From the NCBI GenBank assembly GCA_027488155.1, contig JAIYCE010000059.1:22692-86691 (forward strand): 64,000 nucleotides of DNA. The letters are read 5' to 3'. The DNA comes from Hyphomicrobiales bacterium. GTDB taxonomy: Bacteria; Pseudomonadota; Alphaproteobacteria; Rhizobiales; Beijerinckiaceae. Positions 21,977 through 34,856 of the stretch are shown here, piece after piece (within the stretch, counting starts at the first letter, position 1; each line of letters opens with the position of its first letter). The notes under the pieces were generated by a model. That model was not told the origin of the DNA. It searched no databases and was given only the letters and a program-made list of their open reading frames with translations. A program made the translations under genes and the position numbers.

Positions 21977-22759
21977 ATGGAGTTCAGCCCCGAGATTCTG
22001 GCGCTTCTGGCGTTAGCGGCCTTTTGCGCAGGGCTGATCGATGCAATCGCAGGCGGCGGCGGGCTGATCACAGTCCCTGCCCTTCTTCTAGCAGGGGCAG
22101 ACCCGGTCACCGCGGTGGCCACCAACAAGCTCCAAGGTTCCTTCGGCACGGCATCGGCCACGCTTGCCTTTGCCCGTGCCGGGCAAATTGACTGGAGTAG
22201 CGCTGCCCCTCTCGCTGCGATCGCAGTGTTGAGTTCGGCTCTAGGGGGCTTAGCCGTCGCAACCTTGCCCTCCCATTGGCTCGGCGCCGTCATACCCGTC
22301 CTGCTGGTAGCCGTGGCCTTATGGTTCGCGCTTTCGCCCCGTTTTGGCCAAATCGACCGGCCAGCCCGGGTCTCGCCAGCCTTTTTCGCCCTCGCTGTGG
22401 TGCCGCCGATCGCGTTCTATGACGGGTTTTTTGGCCCAGGAGCCGGATCCTTCTACATACTCGGCTTTGCGGCGCTGATGGGATTGAGCGGGATCCGAGC
22501 GGTCGCGCAGACAAAACTCCTGAATCTGGCCTCGAATGGCGGCGCGTTGGTCTTTTTTGCACTTTCGGGCCATATCGTATGGGCTGCCGGATTGGCGATG
22601 GGGCTTGCGGCCTTTGCGGGGGCTCAATTGGGCTCGCGCCTCGTCCTCAAACATGGCGCAAGGCTGATCAGGCCGCTCGTGGTGATCGTATGCCTCGCAG
22701 TATCTGTCCGGCTTCTGGCCGACCCCGCCAATCCTCTCCGGGCACTTTTAGGTATCTGA
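21977..22759 (+). CDS. TSUP family (TauE/SafE-like) membrane transporter
   Basis: AGLIDAIAGGGGLITVPALLLAGADPVTAVATNKLQGSFGTASATL. Confidence 0.93.
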   Translation: MEFSPEILALLALAAFCAGLIDAIAGGGGLITVPALLLAGADPVTAVATNKLQGSFGTASATLAFARAGQIDWSSAAPLAAIAVLSSALGGLAVATLPSHWLGAVIPVLLVAVALWFALSPRFGQIDRPARVSPAFFALAVVPPIAFYDGFFGPGAGSFYILGFAALMGLSGIRAVAQTKLLNLASNGGALVFFALSGHIVWAAGLAMGLAAFAGAQLGSRLVLKHGARLIRPLVVIVCLAVSVRLLADPANPLRALLGI

Positions 22760-22803
22760 ACCAAGCAGTCGCATGAAAAGACTCATTCTTTCCGCCACAG
22801 CCG

Positions 22804-22832
22804 TTGACGCCGCCGGAGGCTAAAGCTATAAG
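22804..22832 (+). promoter_or_regulatory. Candidate sigma70-type promoter upstream of rpsT
   Basis: TTGACG - exactly 17 nt - TATAAG, ~106 bp upstream of the rpsT ATG. Confidence 0.6.
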
Positions 22833-22937
22833 CCGCGCCACGCCGGTCGCATCCTTTGCGTCCGCAAACCCTTTCCGTTTAACGTGAGGCGCCTTGGGCC
22901 CTAATCGGGTCTCCGCTTCGCATGAGGATCAAAAGTC

Positions 22938-23204
22938 ATGGCGAATACGAAGTCCGCCAAAAAAGCGACACGCAAGATTGAGCGCCGTACGGCGGTGAAT
23001 CGTATGCGCCGCTCGGCCCTGCGCACGTCCATCCGCAAAGTGGAAGACGCGCTGAAGTCCGGCGACAAGACAGCCGCAGCGGCTGCGTTGAAAAATGCAG
23101 AGCCCGTGATCGCGCGCATGGCGCAACAGGGCATTGTCCACCGCAATACTGCATCGCGTAAAATCTCGCGCCTCGCTCATGCGGTGAAGATACTCGGCGC
23201 ATAA
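22938..23204 (+). CDS. rpsT: 30S ribosomal protein S20
   Basis: [36 protein letters not shown]..., [20 protein letters not shown]. Confidence 0.98.
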   Translation: MANTKSAKKATRKIERRTAVNRMRRSALRTSIRKVEDALKSGDKTAAAAALKNAEPVIARMAQQGIVHRNTASRKISRLAHAVKILGA

Positions 23205-23234
23205 TTGCCGCATGGAGCTTCGACGTATTCTAAG

Positions 23235-23258
23235 AACCCGGCGAGAGCCGGGTTTTTT
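23235..23258 (+). terminator. Rho-independent terminator downstream of rpsT
   Basis: AACCCGGC-GAGA-GCCGGGTT followed by TTTT; perfect 8-bp stem. Confidence 0.92.
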
Positions 23259-24022
23259 GTTATGCGGCAACATTTATTCTTGCCTGCAATGTGGCTGAAA
23301 CGCCCCAATTTGCGCCATTACATCACACTTATTTCACTTGACTCGGCAAAGTTTAGAATCGGATTTCTCCGCGCTTTTCGCGCGCAAAAAAAGCCGACTA
23401 GAATCAAGGTTTTACGGGCTAAGACCCGAACCTGCGCGACAAGACGCGCCGACGTGCAACAGACCAAGCCGCGCAAATCGGGATTTGAACGGCTGGGTTC
23501 TTCCTGCCAATTGTTAAAGAATGATGAATATCATCAACACTTTGCGGAAGCGTAATCGGTATTTAGTCCTGTCAAGAGGGAGCATATGGCAGGGGTTTCA
23601 ACACCTGCAATTTGCAACCCGTGTTGCGTGCCTATGTGGCGCTGTGTAAGGTCACTTCACTTCAGCACGCGATGTGCTGACGTTTCAAAAAACCTATACG
23701 GGCGTTGCGTTTTCTCGATTCGAGAGAATGCAGATGTGTGTATGAAAAACAGTGGCGTGCAAACAGCCATTTGATTTTGAGAATGCTCATCCGGTCTACT
23801 TCCGGATGAGGTGGATGACCAAGACGTTCGGCCGATTTCAACGGCTGGCGATTGCAGCGGGGGTAGTGATGACACGTTCCAGCGAAATGCGGCTTAGTTC
23901 CCATTTGTCGCTTTTTTGCAGCGGTCACGCCCCTCGGCCTTCCGGCGCGTAAGCTTTCGATTTTCATCCCTTTTGATGCTTGCTCCTGACAAGAGCAGCG
24001 AAGCCTATGCGCGCGAGTACTT

Positions 24023-25501
24023 TTGACAATGTTGGAATCGTCTCCTCTTCCTTCCTCCTCCCAAGCCGCTCAGGACTCTGACATGGCAGGCCAACGCGAC
24101 ACGCAGGAGGCCTGGGATCGCGTGAAGCGTCGCTTGCGTGCCGAGCTTGGCGAAGACGTGTTTTCCAGCTGGTTCGGTCGCTTGGAACTGGCCTCGCTTA
24201 CCGATGGTGTGGCGCACCTATCAGTGCCGACACGCTTTCTCAAAAGCTGGATCGAGAGCCATTATATCGACCGTTTACGCCTGCGCGTGTCGGAAGAGAT
24301 GCCGACTGTAACCAATGTTCATCTGGCCGTTCGTAGCGCGATGCAACGTCAGGCGCAGCGCCCGGCCGAGGCTCCTATCCCGAACAAGGCGCGTCAGATC
24401 GAAAAGCCGAGCCTGCCGACGATCGAAAGCCGGGCCGTATCGACGGATCAGGAAGGGTTGGCTGGATCGCCGCTCGATCGCCGCCTGACATTTGCAAGCT
24501 TCCTCGTCGGGCGTTCCAATGCGCTGGCACACGCAGCAGCAGAGCGTGTCGCGCGCCATGAGCCGGGACAGACGCCGCTCTATAACCCGCTCTATATTCA
24601 CTCTTCCGTCGGCTTGGGGAAAACCCATCTTCTTCATGCCATCGGGCATGAGGTGATCGCTTCCGGTCGTCGGGTGATTTATCTCACGGCCGACCGTTTC
24701 ATGTACGGGTTTGTCGCCGCGCTGAAAGCGCAGACGGCGCTCGCTTTCAAGGAACGCCTGCGCGGTATCGATCTTCTGATCATCGACGATGTGCAGTTCT
24801 TGCAAGGGAAATCGATCCAGCAGGAATTCTGCCACACGATCAACGCGTTGATCGATGCGGGTCGCCAAATCGTGATCGCCGCGGACCGTGCACCCTCCGA
24901 TCTCGAAAGTCTCGACGAACGCGTGCGTTCGCGACTTGCCGGTGGCCTTGCGGTCGAAATCGGGGGGCTCGACGAGGCCCTGCGCGCCCAGATCATCGAG
25001 GCGCGCATTGCGGCGGCACGCCAGCATCAGCCTTCGTTTGAGGTAAGCCCAGCAGTCATCGCCTATGTGGCCCGCGCGATCACGACAAATGGCCGCGATC
25101 TCGATGGCGCCGTGAACCGACTCCTCGCCCATTCGACCCTGTCGCAGACCCCGCTCACGATCGATGCGGCCGAAACCGCGATCCGGGACCTTGTTCGTTC
25201 GCGCGAGCCGCGAAAGGTCAAGATCGAGGATATTCAGAAGCTGGTCGCGACCCATTTCAATGTTAGCCGGGCCGACATTCTGTCGTCGCGCCGCTCGGCT
25301 AGCGTGGTGAAGCCACGCCAGATCGCGATGTACCTGTCCAAGGTGCTCACCTTGCGGTCCTTACCTGAAATCGGACGGCGTTTCGGCGGGCGCGACCATA
25401 CGACCGTGCTGCACGCCGTCCGTAAGATCGAGACAGCAGTGCAAGCCGACACCACGCTTCGTGACGATGTGGAGCTCCTGAAGCGGATGCTACAGGAATA
25501 A
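24023..25501 (+). CDS. dnaA: Chromosomal replication initiator protein DnaA
   Basis: [53 protein letters not shown]-terminal [20 protein letters not shown]. Confidence 0.98.
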   Translation: MTMLESSPLPSSSQAAQDSDMAGQRDTQEAWDRVKRRLRAELGEDVFSSWFGRLELASLTDGVAHLSVPTRFLKSWIESHYIDRLRLRVSEEMPTVTNVHLAVRSAMQRQAQRPAEAPIPNKARQIEKPSLPTIESRAVSTDQEGLAGSPLDRRLTFASFLVGRSNALAHAAAERVARHEPGQTPLYNPLYIHSSVGLGKTHLLHAIGHEVIASGRRVIYLTADRFMYGFVAALKAQTALAFKERLRGIDLLIIDDVQFLQGKSIQQEFCHTINALIDAGRQIVIAADRAPSDLESLDERVRSRLAGGLAVEIGGLDEALRAQIIEARIAAARQHQPSFEVSPAVIAYVARAITTNGRDLDGAVNRLLAHSTLSQTPLTIDAAETAIRDLVRSREPRKVKIEDIQKLVATHFNVSRADILSSRRSASVVKPRQIAMYLSKVLTLRSLPEIGRRFGGRDHTTVLHAVRKIETAVQADTTLRDDVELLKRMLQE

Positions 25502-25686
25502 GAAGCGGTCATTGCAGACAAAAACCTGTTGAGAGACCGGCTTCGACAGGGGTGCAAACGCCCCTGCGCTGCCCTATCTGCTTGCCTTGAACCGGACTGC
25601 TTGCGATTGTGCGGTCCCATTGGCTCCCTGCACGCAAGGTGCGGGCTCCGGGCTGGCCCGGAAGATTGATCGTGCGGATTGGTTCC

Positions 25687-26805
25687 ATGCAGGTGACAGT
25701 CGAACGCTCGGCGCTTCTGAAATCACTCGGTCACGTGCACCGGGTTGTCGAACGGCGCAATACGATTCCGATTCTTTCTAACGTGCTCTTGCGCGCCTCG
25801 AGCGGAACGTTGGGACTAAAGGCGACCGACCTTGATCTCGAAGTCACCGAAAGCCTGCCAGCCGATGTGACGCAGCCGGGTGCAACCACCGTACCCGCAC
25901 ACATGATCTATGACATTGTGCGCAAACTGCCTGATGGTGCGCAGGTCTCTCTCGAGACCACTGGCGAAACGGGGCAGATGCTGATCCGTTCGGGACGCTC
26001 GCGCTTCACGCTGCAGACGCTGCCGGAAAGCGATTTTCCCGATCTCGCAGCCGGCGACATGACGCATCGCTTCAACCTCCCGGCGCAGGAATTGCGCCGC
26101 CTGATTGAGAAGACGCAATTCGCGATCTCGACAGAAGAGACGCGGTATTATCTCAATGGCATTTATCTGCACACCGCAGAAAACGATGGCGGACCTGTGA
26201 TGCGCGCTGTCGCTACTGACGGGCATCGTCTCGCACGCGTTGAAACAGCAGCGCCAGCAGGCTCTGCTGGAATGCCCGGCGTGATCGTACCACGCAAGGC
26301 GGTGGCCGAAATTATCAAGCTCGTCGAGACGGCGGGAGAAGATGTCGGTATCGAACTAAGCCCGGCGAAAATCCGCATCACTTTCGATTCCGTTGTGCTG
26401 ACATCGAAGTTGATCGATGGCACCTTCCCTGATTATCAGCGCGTCATTCCCGCAAACAATGACAAGACGCTGATTGTCGAGCGAAGCGACTTCGCAGCTG
26501 CAGTTGATCGCGTTTCGACGATCTCGTCCGAACGCGGCCGCGCCGTGAAGCTCGCCGTATCGGACGGTCAGGTGACGCTCTCGGTGACAAATCCAGATTC
26601 AGGGTCGGCTGTGGAAGAATTGCAGGCTGATTATGCCGCAGCGCCGATCGAGATTGGATTCAACGCGCGTTATCTGCTCGATATCACTGAACAACTCGAC
26701 AGCGACACGGCTACATTCAAATTAGCCGATGCCGGTTCACCGACACTCGTTCAGGATCGCGAAGGCGCATCCGCGCTTTATGTGCTGATGCCAATGCGCG
26801 TTTAA
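25687..26805 (+). CDS. dnaN: DNA polymerase III subunit beta
   Basis: MQVTVERSALLKSLGHVHRVVERRNTIPILSNVLL..., C-terminal YVLMPMRV; start at MQVTVERS preferred over the upstream ORF start. Confidence 0.97.
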   Translation: MQVTVERSALLKSLGHVHRVVERRNTIPILSNVLLRASSGTLGLKATDLDLEVTESLPADVTQPGATTVPAHMIYDIVRKLPDGAQVSLETTGETGQMLIRSGRSRFTLQTLPESDFPDLAAGDMTHRFNLPAQELRRLIEKTQFAISTEETRYYLNGIYLHTAENDGGPVMRAVATDGHRLARVETAAPAGSAGMPGVIVPRKAVAEIIKLVETAGEDVGIELSPAKIRITFDSVVLTSKLIDGTFPDYQRVIPANNDKTLIVERSDFAAAVDRVSTISSERGRAVKLAVSDGQVTLSVTNPDSGSAVEELQADYAAAPIEIGFNARYLLDITEQLDSDTATFKLADAGSPTLVQDREGASALYVLMPMRV

Positions 26806-26830
26806 CGCGCGCCCCGCGCGGGGAAGTCCC

Positions 26831-27985
26831 ATGGTGAGTTCCATATCCGACGGCGCGCCGATGGTGCGCCGTCTCATTTTGTCGGAGTTTCGCTCCTACC
26901 CAGCGCTCGATCTTGCATTCGGGCAGCGGTTGATTGCGTTCATGGGCGAGAATGGCGCGGGCAAAACCAATCTCCTCGAAGCGCTCTCGCTGTTCTCGGT
27001 CGGCCGTGGGCTCCGGCGGGCCGATCTACCGGAAATGGCGCGCGAAGGCGGTTCGGGCGGTTTCGCGGTCTCCATCCTCGTCGAGGCGGGTGGCGGCGAG
27101 CATCGTCTCGGCACCGCACTCGAACCTGCCAAGAGCGGCGGCCTCGAACGGACGAGCCGGATCGATCGTAATCCCGTCTCATCGGCCTCCGCCTTTGCGG
27201 ATTTCGTCCGCTTCGTTTGGTTGACCCCCGCGCTCGACGGGCTTTTCACCGGTGCGCCGGGCGATCGGCGACGCTTTCTCGACCGGCTGGTCTTGGCCGT
27301 CGACCCGGCCCATGGCAGCCGCGTCAACGCGCTCGAAAAGGCACTGCGCTCACGCAACAAGCTTCTGGAGGCCGAGCGGCTCGACGCGGCCTGGCTCGAT
27401 GCGGTTGAGCGCGAGGTGGCAGAGACAGGCGTGGCCGTTGCCATAGCGCGGCAGGAGACAGTGGGGCGGCTTAAGGCACTGATCGCCGACACACGGCAGG
27501 AGGGAGACCCCTTCCCGTGGGCCGCGCTCACGCTGGAAGGGCCTCTCGATGCGGTTTTAGGCACAGCCTCGGCGCTTGAGATCGAGGATCTTTATCGTGG
27601 CTGGCTCAAAGACAACCGGCTCAAGGATCGCGCAGCAGGCCGGACCCTCATCGGCCCGCAGGCGACCGATCTTCTCGTCCGCCACGGCCCGAAAGATGTG
27701 GCTGCCGACCGCGCCTCGACCGGTGAACAGAAGGCGCTTCTGGTGGGGCTCATTCTGGCCCATGCGCGGCTTGTTGCGGCCATGACGGGTTTTGTGCCTC
27801 TCGTGCTGCTCGACGAGGTCGCAGCGCATCTCGACCCACGCCGCCGCGCAGGTCTCTATGCAGCACTCGACGCGCTTGGCGCGCAGGTTTTCATGACGGG
27901 GGCCGACCCAGCACTGTTCGGCGATCTACCGCCCGACAGCCTGCGCTTAGCGGTGACGGGCGGACGGGTTTTCCCGGCCCCGTAA
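26831..27985 (+). CDS. recF: DNA replication and repair protein RecF
   Basis: LAFGQRLIAFMGENGAGKTNLLEALSLFSVGRGLR, STGEQKALLVGLILAHARL, LLDEVAAHLD. Confidence 0.96.
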   Translation: MVSSISDGAPMVRRLILSEFRSYPALDLAFGQRLIAFMGENGAGKTNLLEALSLFSVGRGLRRADLPEMAREGGSGGFAVSILVEAGGGEHRLGTALEPAKSGGLERTSRIDRNPVSSASAFADFVRFVWLTPALDGLFTGAPGDRRRFLDRLVLAVDPAHGSRVNALEKALRSRNKLLEAERLDAAWLDAVEREVAETGVAVAIARQETVGRLKALIADTRQEGDPFPWAALTLEGPLDAVLGTASALEIEDLYRGWLKDNRLKDRAAGRTLIGPQATDLLVRHGPKDVAADRASTGEQKALLVGLILAHARLVAAMTGFVPLVLLDEVAAHLDPRRRAGLYAALDALGAQVFMTGADPALFGDLPPDSLRLAVTGGRVFPAP

Positions 27986-30532
<2,547 letters not shown>

Positions 30533-30551
30533 GAAATCGGGTGAGGCCGTC

Positions 30552-31784
30552 ATGAATGAAGAGGCGGCCTCGTCCAACGCCTTCGCCTCGCGCGATTATC
30601 GGCGATTCTTCGCAACACGCATCGTCTATGGCCTCGCCTATCAGATGAACATCGTTGCACTGGGGTGGCTGGTCTATTCTGTCACCGAAAGTGCGTTTGC
30701 GTTGGGCACGGTGGGGCTTGTTTCCTTCCTGCCTGTGCTGGTCGCATCGCTGATCTCCGGCCATGTGGCCGACCAATATGACCGCCGCCTCATTACGATG
30801 ATTGGACATTCCGTCCTGGCGATCTGCTCGCTTGGGCTGCTCTGGTGTGCGTGGGCGGGCGAAAGCGGATTGCCTTTCATCTACGCGCTAGCAGGAACGA
30901 TTGGGCTTGCGCGGGCCTTTTCCAATCCTGCCTCGCAAGCGCTTATGCCGACATTGGTTCCGCGCACTGCGCTCGGCAATGCCATCAGCTGGAATTCATC
31001 GGCGTGGCAGACGTCTGCCATTGTCGGCCCGGCCTTGGGCGGTTTGCTTTATGCGCTTGGGCCGGCGGCCGTATTTGGTTCAACAACGGTGATGTTTGTT
31101 ATCGCTACACTCTTGATCGGCTCAATCTCGATGCGTCGCCCGAAAGATATGGCGCGGGAACCCCACACGCTCGAGACGGCGCTCGCTGGATTTCGCTTCA
31201 TCCGCTCGCGTCCTGTTATCTTCGGGGCCATCTCGCTCGATCTGTTCGCCGTTTTGCTCGGCGGCGCATCTGCGTTAATGCCAATCTTTGCCAAGGATAT
31301 TCTTCAAACGGGGCCTTGGGGTTTGGGCCTGTTGCGCAGCTCCATATCGATGGGCGGTGTCTTTATGGCGCTGGCGCTTGCGCGCTGGCCTTTGAAGCGG
31401 CAGGCGGGACCGCGCATGTTGTGGGCTGTCGTGATCTTTGGCCTTGCAACGATTGTCTTCGGGCTTTCAACGGAGTTTTGGTTGTCCATGGCTGCGCTGT
31501 TCATCATGGGTGCAGCAGACATGATCAGCGTTTATGTGCGCCAAACTTTGGTGCAAGGCGAGACGCCAGATGCCATGCGCGGCCGCGTATCAGCCGTTAG
31601 CACAGTGTTCATTGGCGCATCGAATGAGCTTGGCGAGTTTGAATCGGGCATGTTGGCGGCAGCGGTTGGCGCTGTTCCTGCCGTCGTGATTGGCGGTGTT
31701 GGCACCATCGCGGTCGTGGGCCTGTGGGCGTGGCTCTTTCCAGATTTACGCAAGCGCGATCATCTGATTCCAGAAAAACTCTGA
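30552..31784 (+). CDS. MFS transporter
   Basis: ~12 hydrophobic segments; SFLPVLVASLISGHVADQYDRRLI, GLARAFSNPASQALMPTLVP. Confidence 0.88.
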   Translation: MNEEAASSNAFASRDYRRFFATRIVYGLAYQMNIVALGWLVYSVTESAFALGTVGLVSFLPVLVASLISGHVADQYDRRLITMIGHSVLAICSLGLLWCAWAGESGLPFIYALAGTIGLARAFSNPASQALMPTLVPRTALGNAISWNSSAWQTSAIVGPALGGLLYALGPAAVFGSTTVMFVIATLLIGSISMRRPKDMAREPHTLETALAGFRFIRSRPVIFGAISLDLFAVLLGGASALMPIFAKDILQTGPWGLGLLRSSISMGGVFMALALARWPLKRQAGPRMLWAVVIFGLATIVFGLSTEFWLSMAALFIMGAADMISVYVRQTLVQGETPDAMRGRVSAVSTVFIGASNELGEFESGMLAAAVGAVPAVVIGGVGTIAVVGLWAWLFPDLRKRDHLIPEKL

Positions 31785-31866
31785 TCGCCGATCTATCCTT
31801 TGATAAATGACCGCCCGCACTGCGGCAAAGGTGCCAGAGCGCGGGCGCGAAAATGCTAGCAGAAAA

Positions 31867-33447
31867 TTATCCGAGGAGCTTATAGGCCGGGAGCGTGAGG
31901 AATTCCTCGAAATCAGGCGCAAGCGACATGTCTTCGAAGAGTTTCACGGCTTCCGGGAAGCGGCCCTTGTCGTAATTCTCAGAACCGATGGCAGCGCGGA
32001 CCTTCGCCATCTCATCCTTCAACACTTCGCGGAACAGCTCCGGCGTCACTTTGCGACCGTCGCTCAGCGTGGCGCCATGGTAGAGCCATTGCCAAATCTG
32101 CGCGCGTGAGATTTCCGCTGTTGCTGCATCTTCCATGAGATTGTAGAGCGGCACCGCACCGCGACCGCGCAGCCATGCTTCGATATATTGCACGCCGACG
32201 CGGATGTTTTCGCGCAAGCCCGCTTCGGTACGCTCGCCCTTATGCACCGAGAGCATGTCGTCGCGCGTGATGTTCACATCAGCGCGCTTCTTGTCGACCT
32301 GATTGGCCTGCGGCATCACGCGGTTGAACACGTCCATCGCGACCGGCACGAGATCGGGATGGGCGACCCATGTGCCGTCATGGCCATTGGTGGCTTCGCG
32401 TTCCTTGTCAGCACGCACTTTTGCGAAGGCAGCCTGATTCGCTTCATCATTGCCCTTCACAGGAATTTGCGCTGCCATGCCGCCCATCGCGAATGCATTG
32501 CGACGATGGCACGTCTTGATAAGGAGCAGCGAATAGGCGGCCAAGAAATTGGAGCCCATCACCATCACGGCGCGATCGGGCGTGAGGAAGTTCGGATTCT
32601 TACGCAGACGCTTGATGAACGAGAAAATGTAATCCCAGCGGCCGCAATTGAGGCCGGCGATGTGGTCGCGCATTTCGTAGAGGATTTCATCCATCTCGAA
32701 AGCGGCCGGCAATGTCTCAATCAGAATCGTCGCGCGGAAAGACCCGTGCGGCACGCCAAGTGTCTTCTCAGCAAAGGTGAATGCATCGTTCCACAAGCGC
32801 GCTTCGAGATGACTTTCCATCTTCGGCAGATAGAAGCCCGGTGTCTTACCTTTGGCGAGAATGGTCTTGGCATTGTGGAAAACATAGAGACCGAAATCGA
32901 ACAGGCCGCCGGAGATCGGCTCACCATCGACGAGCACGTGATCTTCCGGCAGATGCCAGCCGCGCGGACGCACAAGCAGCGTCGCCGGATTGGGACCGAG
33001 CGCGTAACGCTTGCCGGTTTTTTCATCGGTGAAGTCAATGCTGCCGTTCCAAAGGTCTTTGAGGTTGGCTTGCCCTTCGATCATGTTCGCCCAAGTCGGC
33101 GAGGAGGCGTCTTCAAAATCAGTCATGAAGACCTTGGCGCCGGAATTGAGCGCGTTGACGATCATCTTGCGATCGACAGGGCCGGTGATCTCGACGCGGC
33201 GATCCTGCAGATCGGCCGGAATTGGCGCGACCGTCCAATCGCCCTCGCGGATATGCTTGGTTTCGGGCAGGAAATCGGGCAGTTCGCCCGCGTCGAAACG
33301 CTTCTGACGTTCAGTGCGCTTAGCGAGCAATTCATGGCGGCGGCCATTGAAGTGACGGTGAAGGGCGGCGACAAAGTCGAGCGCTTCTGGGGTCAGGATC
33401 TCATCCTGCCGTGGAACCTTCGCCCCTTTGATTTCAATTCCCGCCAT
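31867..33447 (-). CDS. aceB: Malate synthase A
   Basis: VFMTDFEDASSPTWANMIEGQANLKD, SHLEARLWNDAF, GRWDYIFSFIKRLR, GTWVAHPDLVPVAM; start at MAGIEIKG. Confidence 0.94.
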   Translation of the reverse strand: MAGIEIKGAKVPRQDEILTPEALDFVAALHRHFNGRRHELLAKRTERQKRFDAGELPDFLPETKHIREGDWTVAPIPADLQDRRVEITGPVDRKMIVNALNSGAKVFMTDFEDASSPTWANMIEGQANLKDLWNGSIDFTDEKTGKRYALGPNPATLLVRPRGWHLPEDHVLVDGEPISGGLFDFGLYVFHNAKTILAKGKTPGFYLPKMESHLEARLWNDAFTFAEKTLGVPHGSFRATILIETLPAAFEMDEILYEMRDHIAGLNCGRWDYIFSFIKRLRKNPNFLTPDRAVMVMGSNFLAAYSLLLIKTCHRRNAFAMGGMAAQIPVKGNDEANQAAFAKVRADKEREATNGHDGTWVAHPDLVPVAMDVFNRVMPQANQVDKKRADVNITRDDMLSVHKGERTEAGLRENIRVGVQYIEAWLRGRGAVPLYNLMEDAATAEISRAQIWQWLYHGATLSDGRKVTPELFREVLKDEMAKVRAAIGSENYDKGRFPEAVKLFEDMSLAPDFEEFLTLPAYKLLG

Positions 33448-33530
33448 GATGATCGTCTCCCATTTCCAAGTTGATGGCATTGTGGTGCGCGCGCCCTTTT
33501 TCTCAAGCGGCTGCGAACCCTGCCGGTTGT

Positions 33531-34853
33531 TTATCCGTGAAGGGCTTCCGGCTTCGGCCCACCCGTGGCCCAGTCGAGCAATTCGACCGTATGGACAACC
33601 GCCACATCCTGCTCATGGTCGGCGAACCCTTTGGCAAGCTGCGTCATGCAGCCGATATTGCCGGTTGCGACCAAGGCCGCCTTCGTCTTGGCGATATTTC
33701 CAACTTTGCGATCGCGCAGGCGGCCCGACAGCTCGGGTTGCAGCAGATTATAGGTGCCAGCCGATCCACAGCAGATATGCCCTTCCGGCACATCGCGAAC
33801 CTTGAAGCCTGCCTGTGTCAAAAGCTTTTTCGGTTCGTCGCGCACTTGCTGGCCATGCTGCATCGAGCAGGCAGAATGATAGGCAAGCGGCGCATCGTGC
33901 TTGAACGCCGTCTCGGGCAGGCCGAAGCGGGCGAGCACTTCCGTGATGTCCTTGGCGAGCGACGACACGATCGCAGCCTTGTCCGCATAGGCGTTATCCT
34001 CGCGGAACATGAAGCCGTAATCCTTGATCGTCGTGCCGCAGCCCGACGCCGTGATGACGATGGCATCAAGCGGATCGCGCTGGTGCTCGACAAGCCATGC
34101 ATCGATCAATTGCTTCGCTGTGGCGTGGCTTTCATGCTCCTTGCCCATATGATGGACGAGTGCACCACAGCAGCTTTCATTCTGCGGCAGCACCACTTCG
34201 ACGCCCATGCGATTGAGCAAGCGAATGGTGGCTTCATTGATGTTCGGTGCGAGTACGCTTTGCGCGCAGCCCGACAAAAGCGCAACGCGGCCTTTGCGTG
34301 GTCCTTGAGCAGCAAAAGTCTGCGGCCCTTCATAGCCCGAACGCGACGGCAGGCGCGATGGTGCCAACGCGAGCATCGCACCCAGACGCTGGCCAATAAC
34401 CGGCAAGGCGCGCATCAGCGGCGCGAAAGGCTTCGCCAACCACGCGCCCAAAAGCGCAAAACGGAAGCGGTTGGGATAGGGCAGAATCGCTGCAAGCGTG
34501 TTGCGGAACAGGCGATCAACGAAGGGGCGCTGATAGGTTTCTTCGATATAGGCGCGGCCATGATCGACGAGATGCATATAATTCACGCCGGAGGGACACG
34601 TCGTCATGCAGGAGAGGCACGATAGGCAGCGATCGATATGCTTGACCACTTCGACGCGGGCGGGCGTGCCGCTCTCGAGCATTTCCTTCATCAGATAAAT
34701 GCGCCCGCGCGGGGAATCGAGCTCGTCGCCAAGCAGAAGATAAGTCGGGCATGTTGCGGTGCAGAAGCCGCAATGCACGCAAGCGCGCAGGATTTTTTCC
34801 GACGAGGCCATCGCCGGATCGGCCAATTGTGCGAGAGAAAAATTGGTTTGCAT
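33531..34853 (-). CDS. glcF: Glycolate oxidase iron-sulfur subunit GlcF
   Basis: CVHCGFCTATCPTYLLLGDELDSPRGRIYLMKEMLE, CLSCLSCMTTCPSGVNYMHLVDHGRAYIE, CCG motifs. Confidence 0.95.
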   Translation of the reverse strand: MQTNFSLAQLADPAMASSEKILRACVHCGFCTATCPTYLLLGDELDSPRGRIYLMKEMLESGTPARVEVVKHIDRCLSCLSCMTTCPSGVNYMHLVDHGRAYIEETYQRPFVDRLFRNTLAAILPYPNRFRFALLGAWLAKPFAPLMRALPVIGQRLGAMLALAPSRLPSRSGYEGPQTFAAQGPRKGRVALLSGCAQSVLAPNINEATIRLLNRMGVEVVLPQNESCCGALVHHMGKEHESHATAKQLIDAWLVEHQRDPLDAIVITASGCGTTIKDYGFMFREDNAYADKAAIVSSLAKDITEVLARFGLPETAFKHDAPLAYHSACSMQHGQQVRDEPKKLLTQAGFKVRDVPEGHICCGSAGTYNLLQPELSGRLRDRKVGNIAKTKAALVATGNIGCMTQLAKGFADHEQDVAVVHTVELLDWATGGPKPEALHG

Positions 34854-34856
34854 AAT

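Noticed and set aside
23205-23774. ORFs of 116 and 62 aa between rpsT and dnaA
   Set aside because: The first runs through the rpsT terminator; neither has a plausible domain or codon pattern. The interval is better treated as non-coding.
23205-24022. Chromosomal origin (oriC) at rpsT-dnaA
   Set aside because: No consensus TTATCCACA DnaA box was seen by eye, and in related Alphaproteobacteria the origin can lie away from dnaA. Not called without skew or replication data.
24275-25255. 326-aa minus-strand ORF
   Set aside because: Antisense shadow of dnaA.
32188-33474. 428-aa plus-strand ORF
   Set aside because: Antisense shadow of malate synthase.
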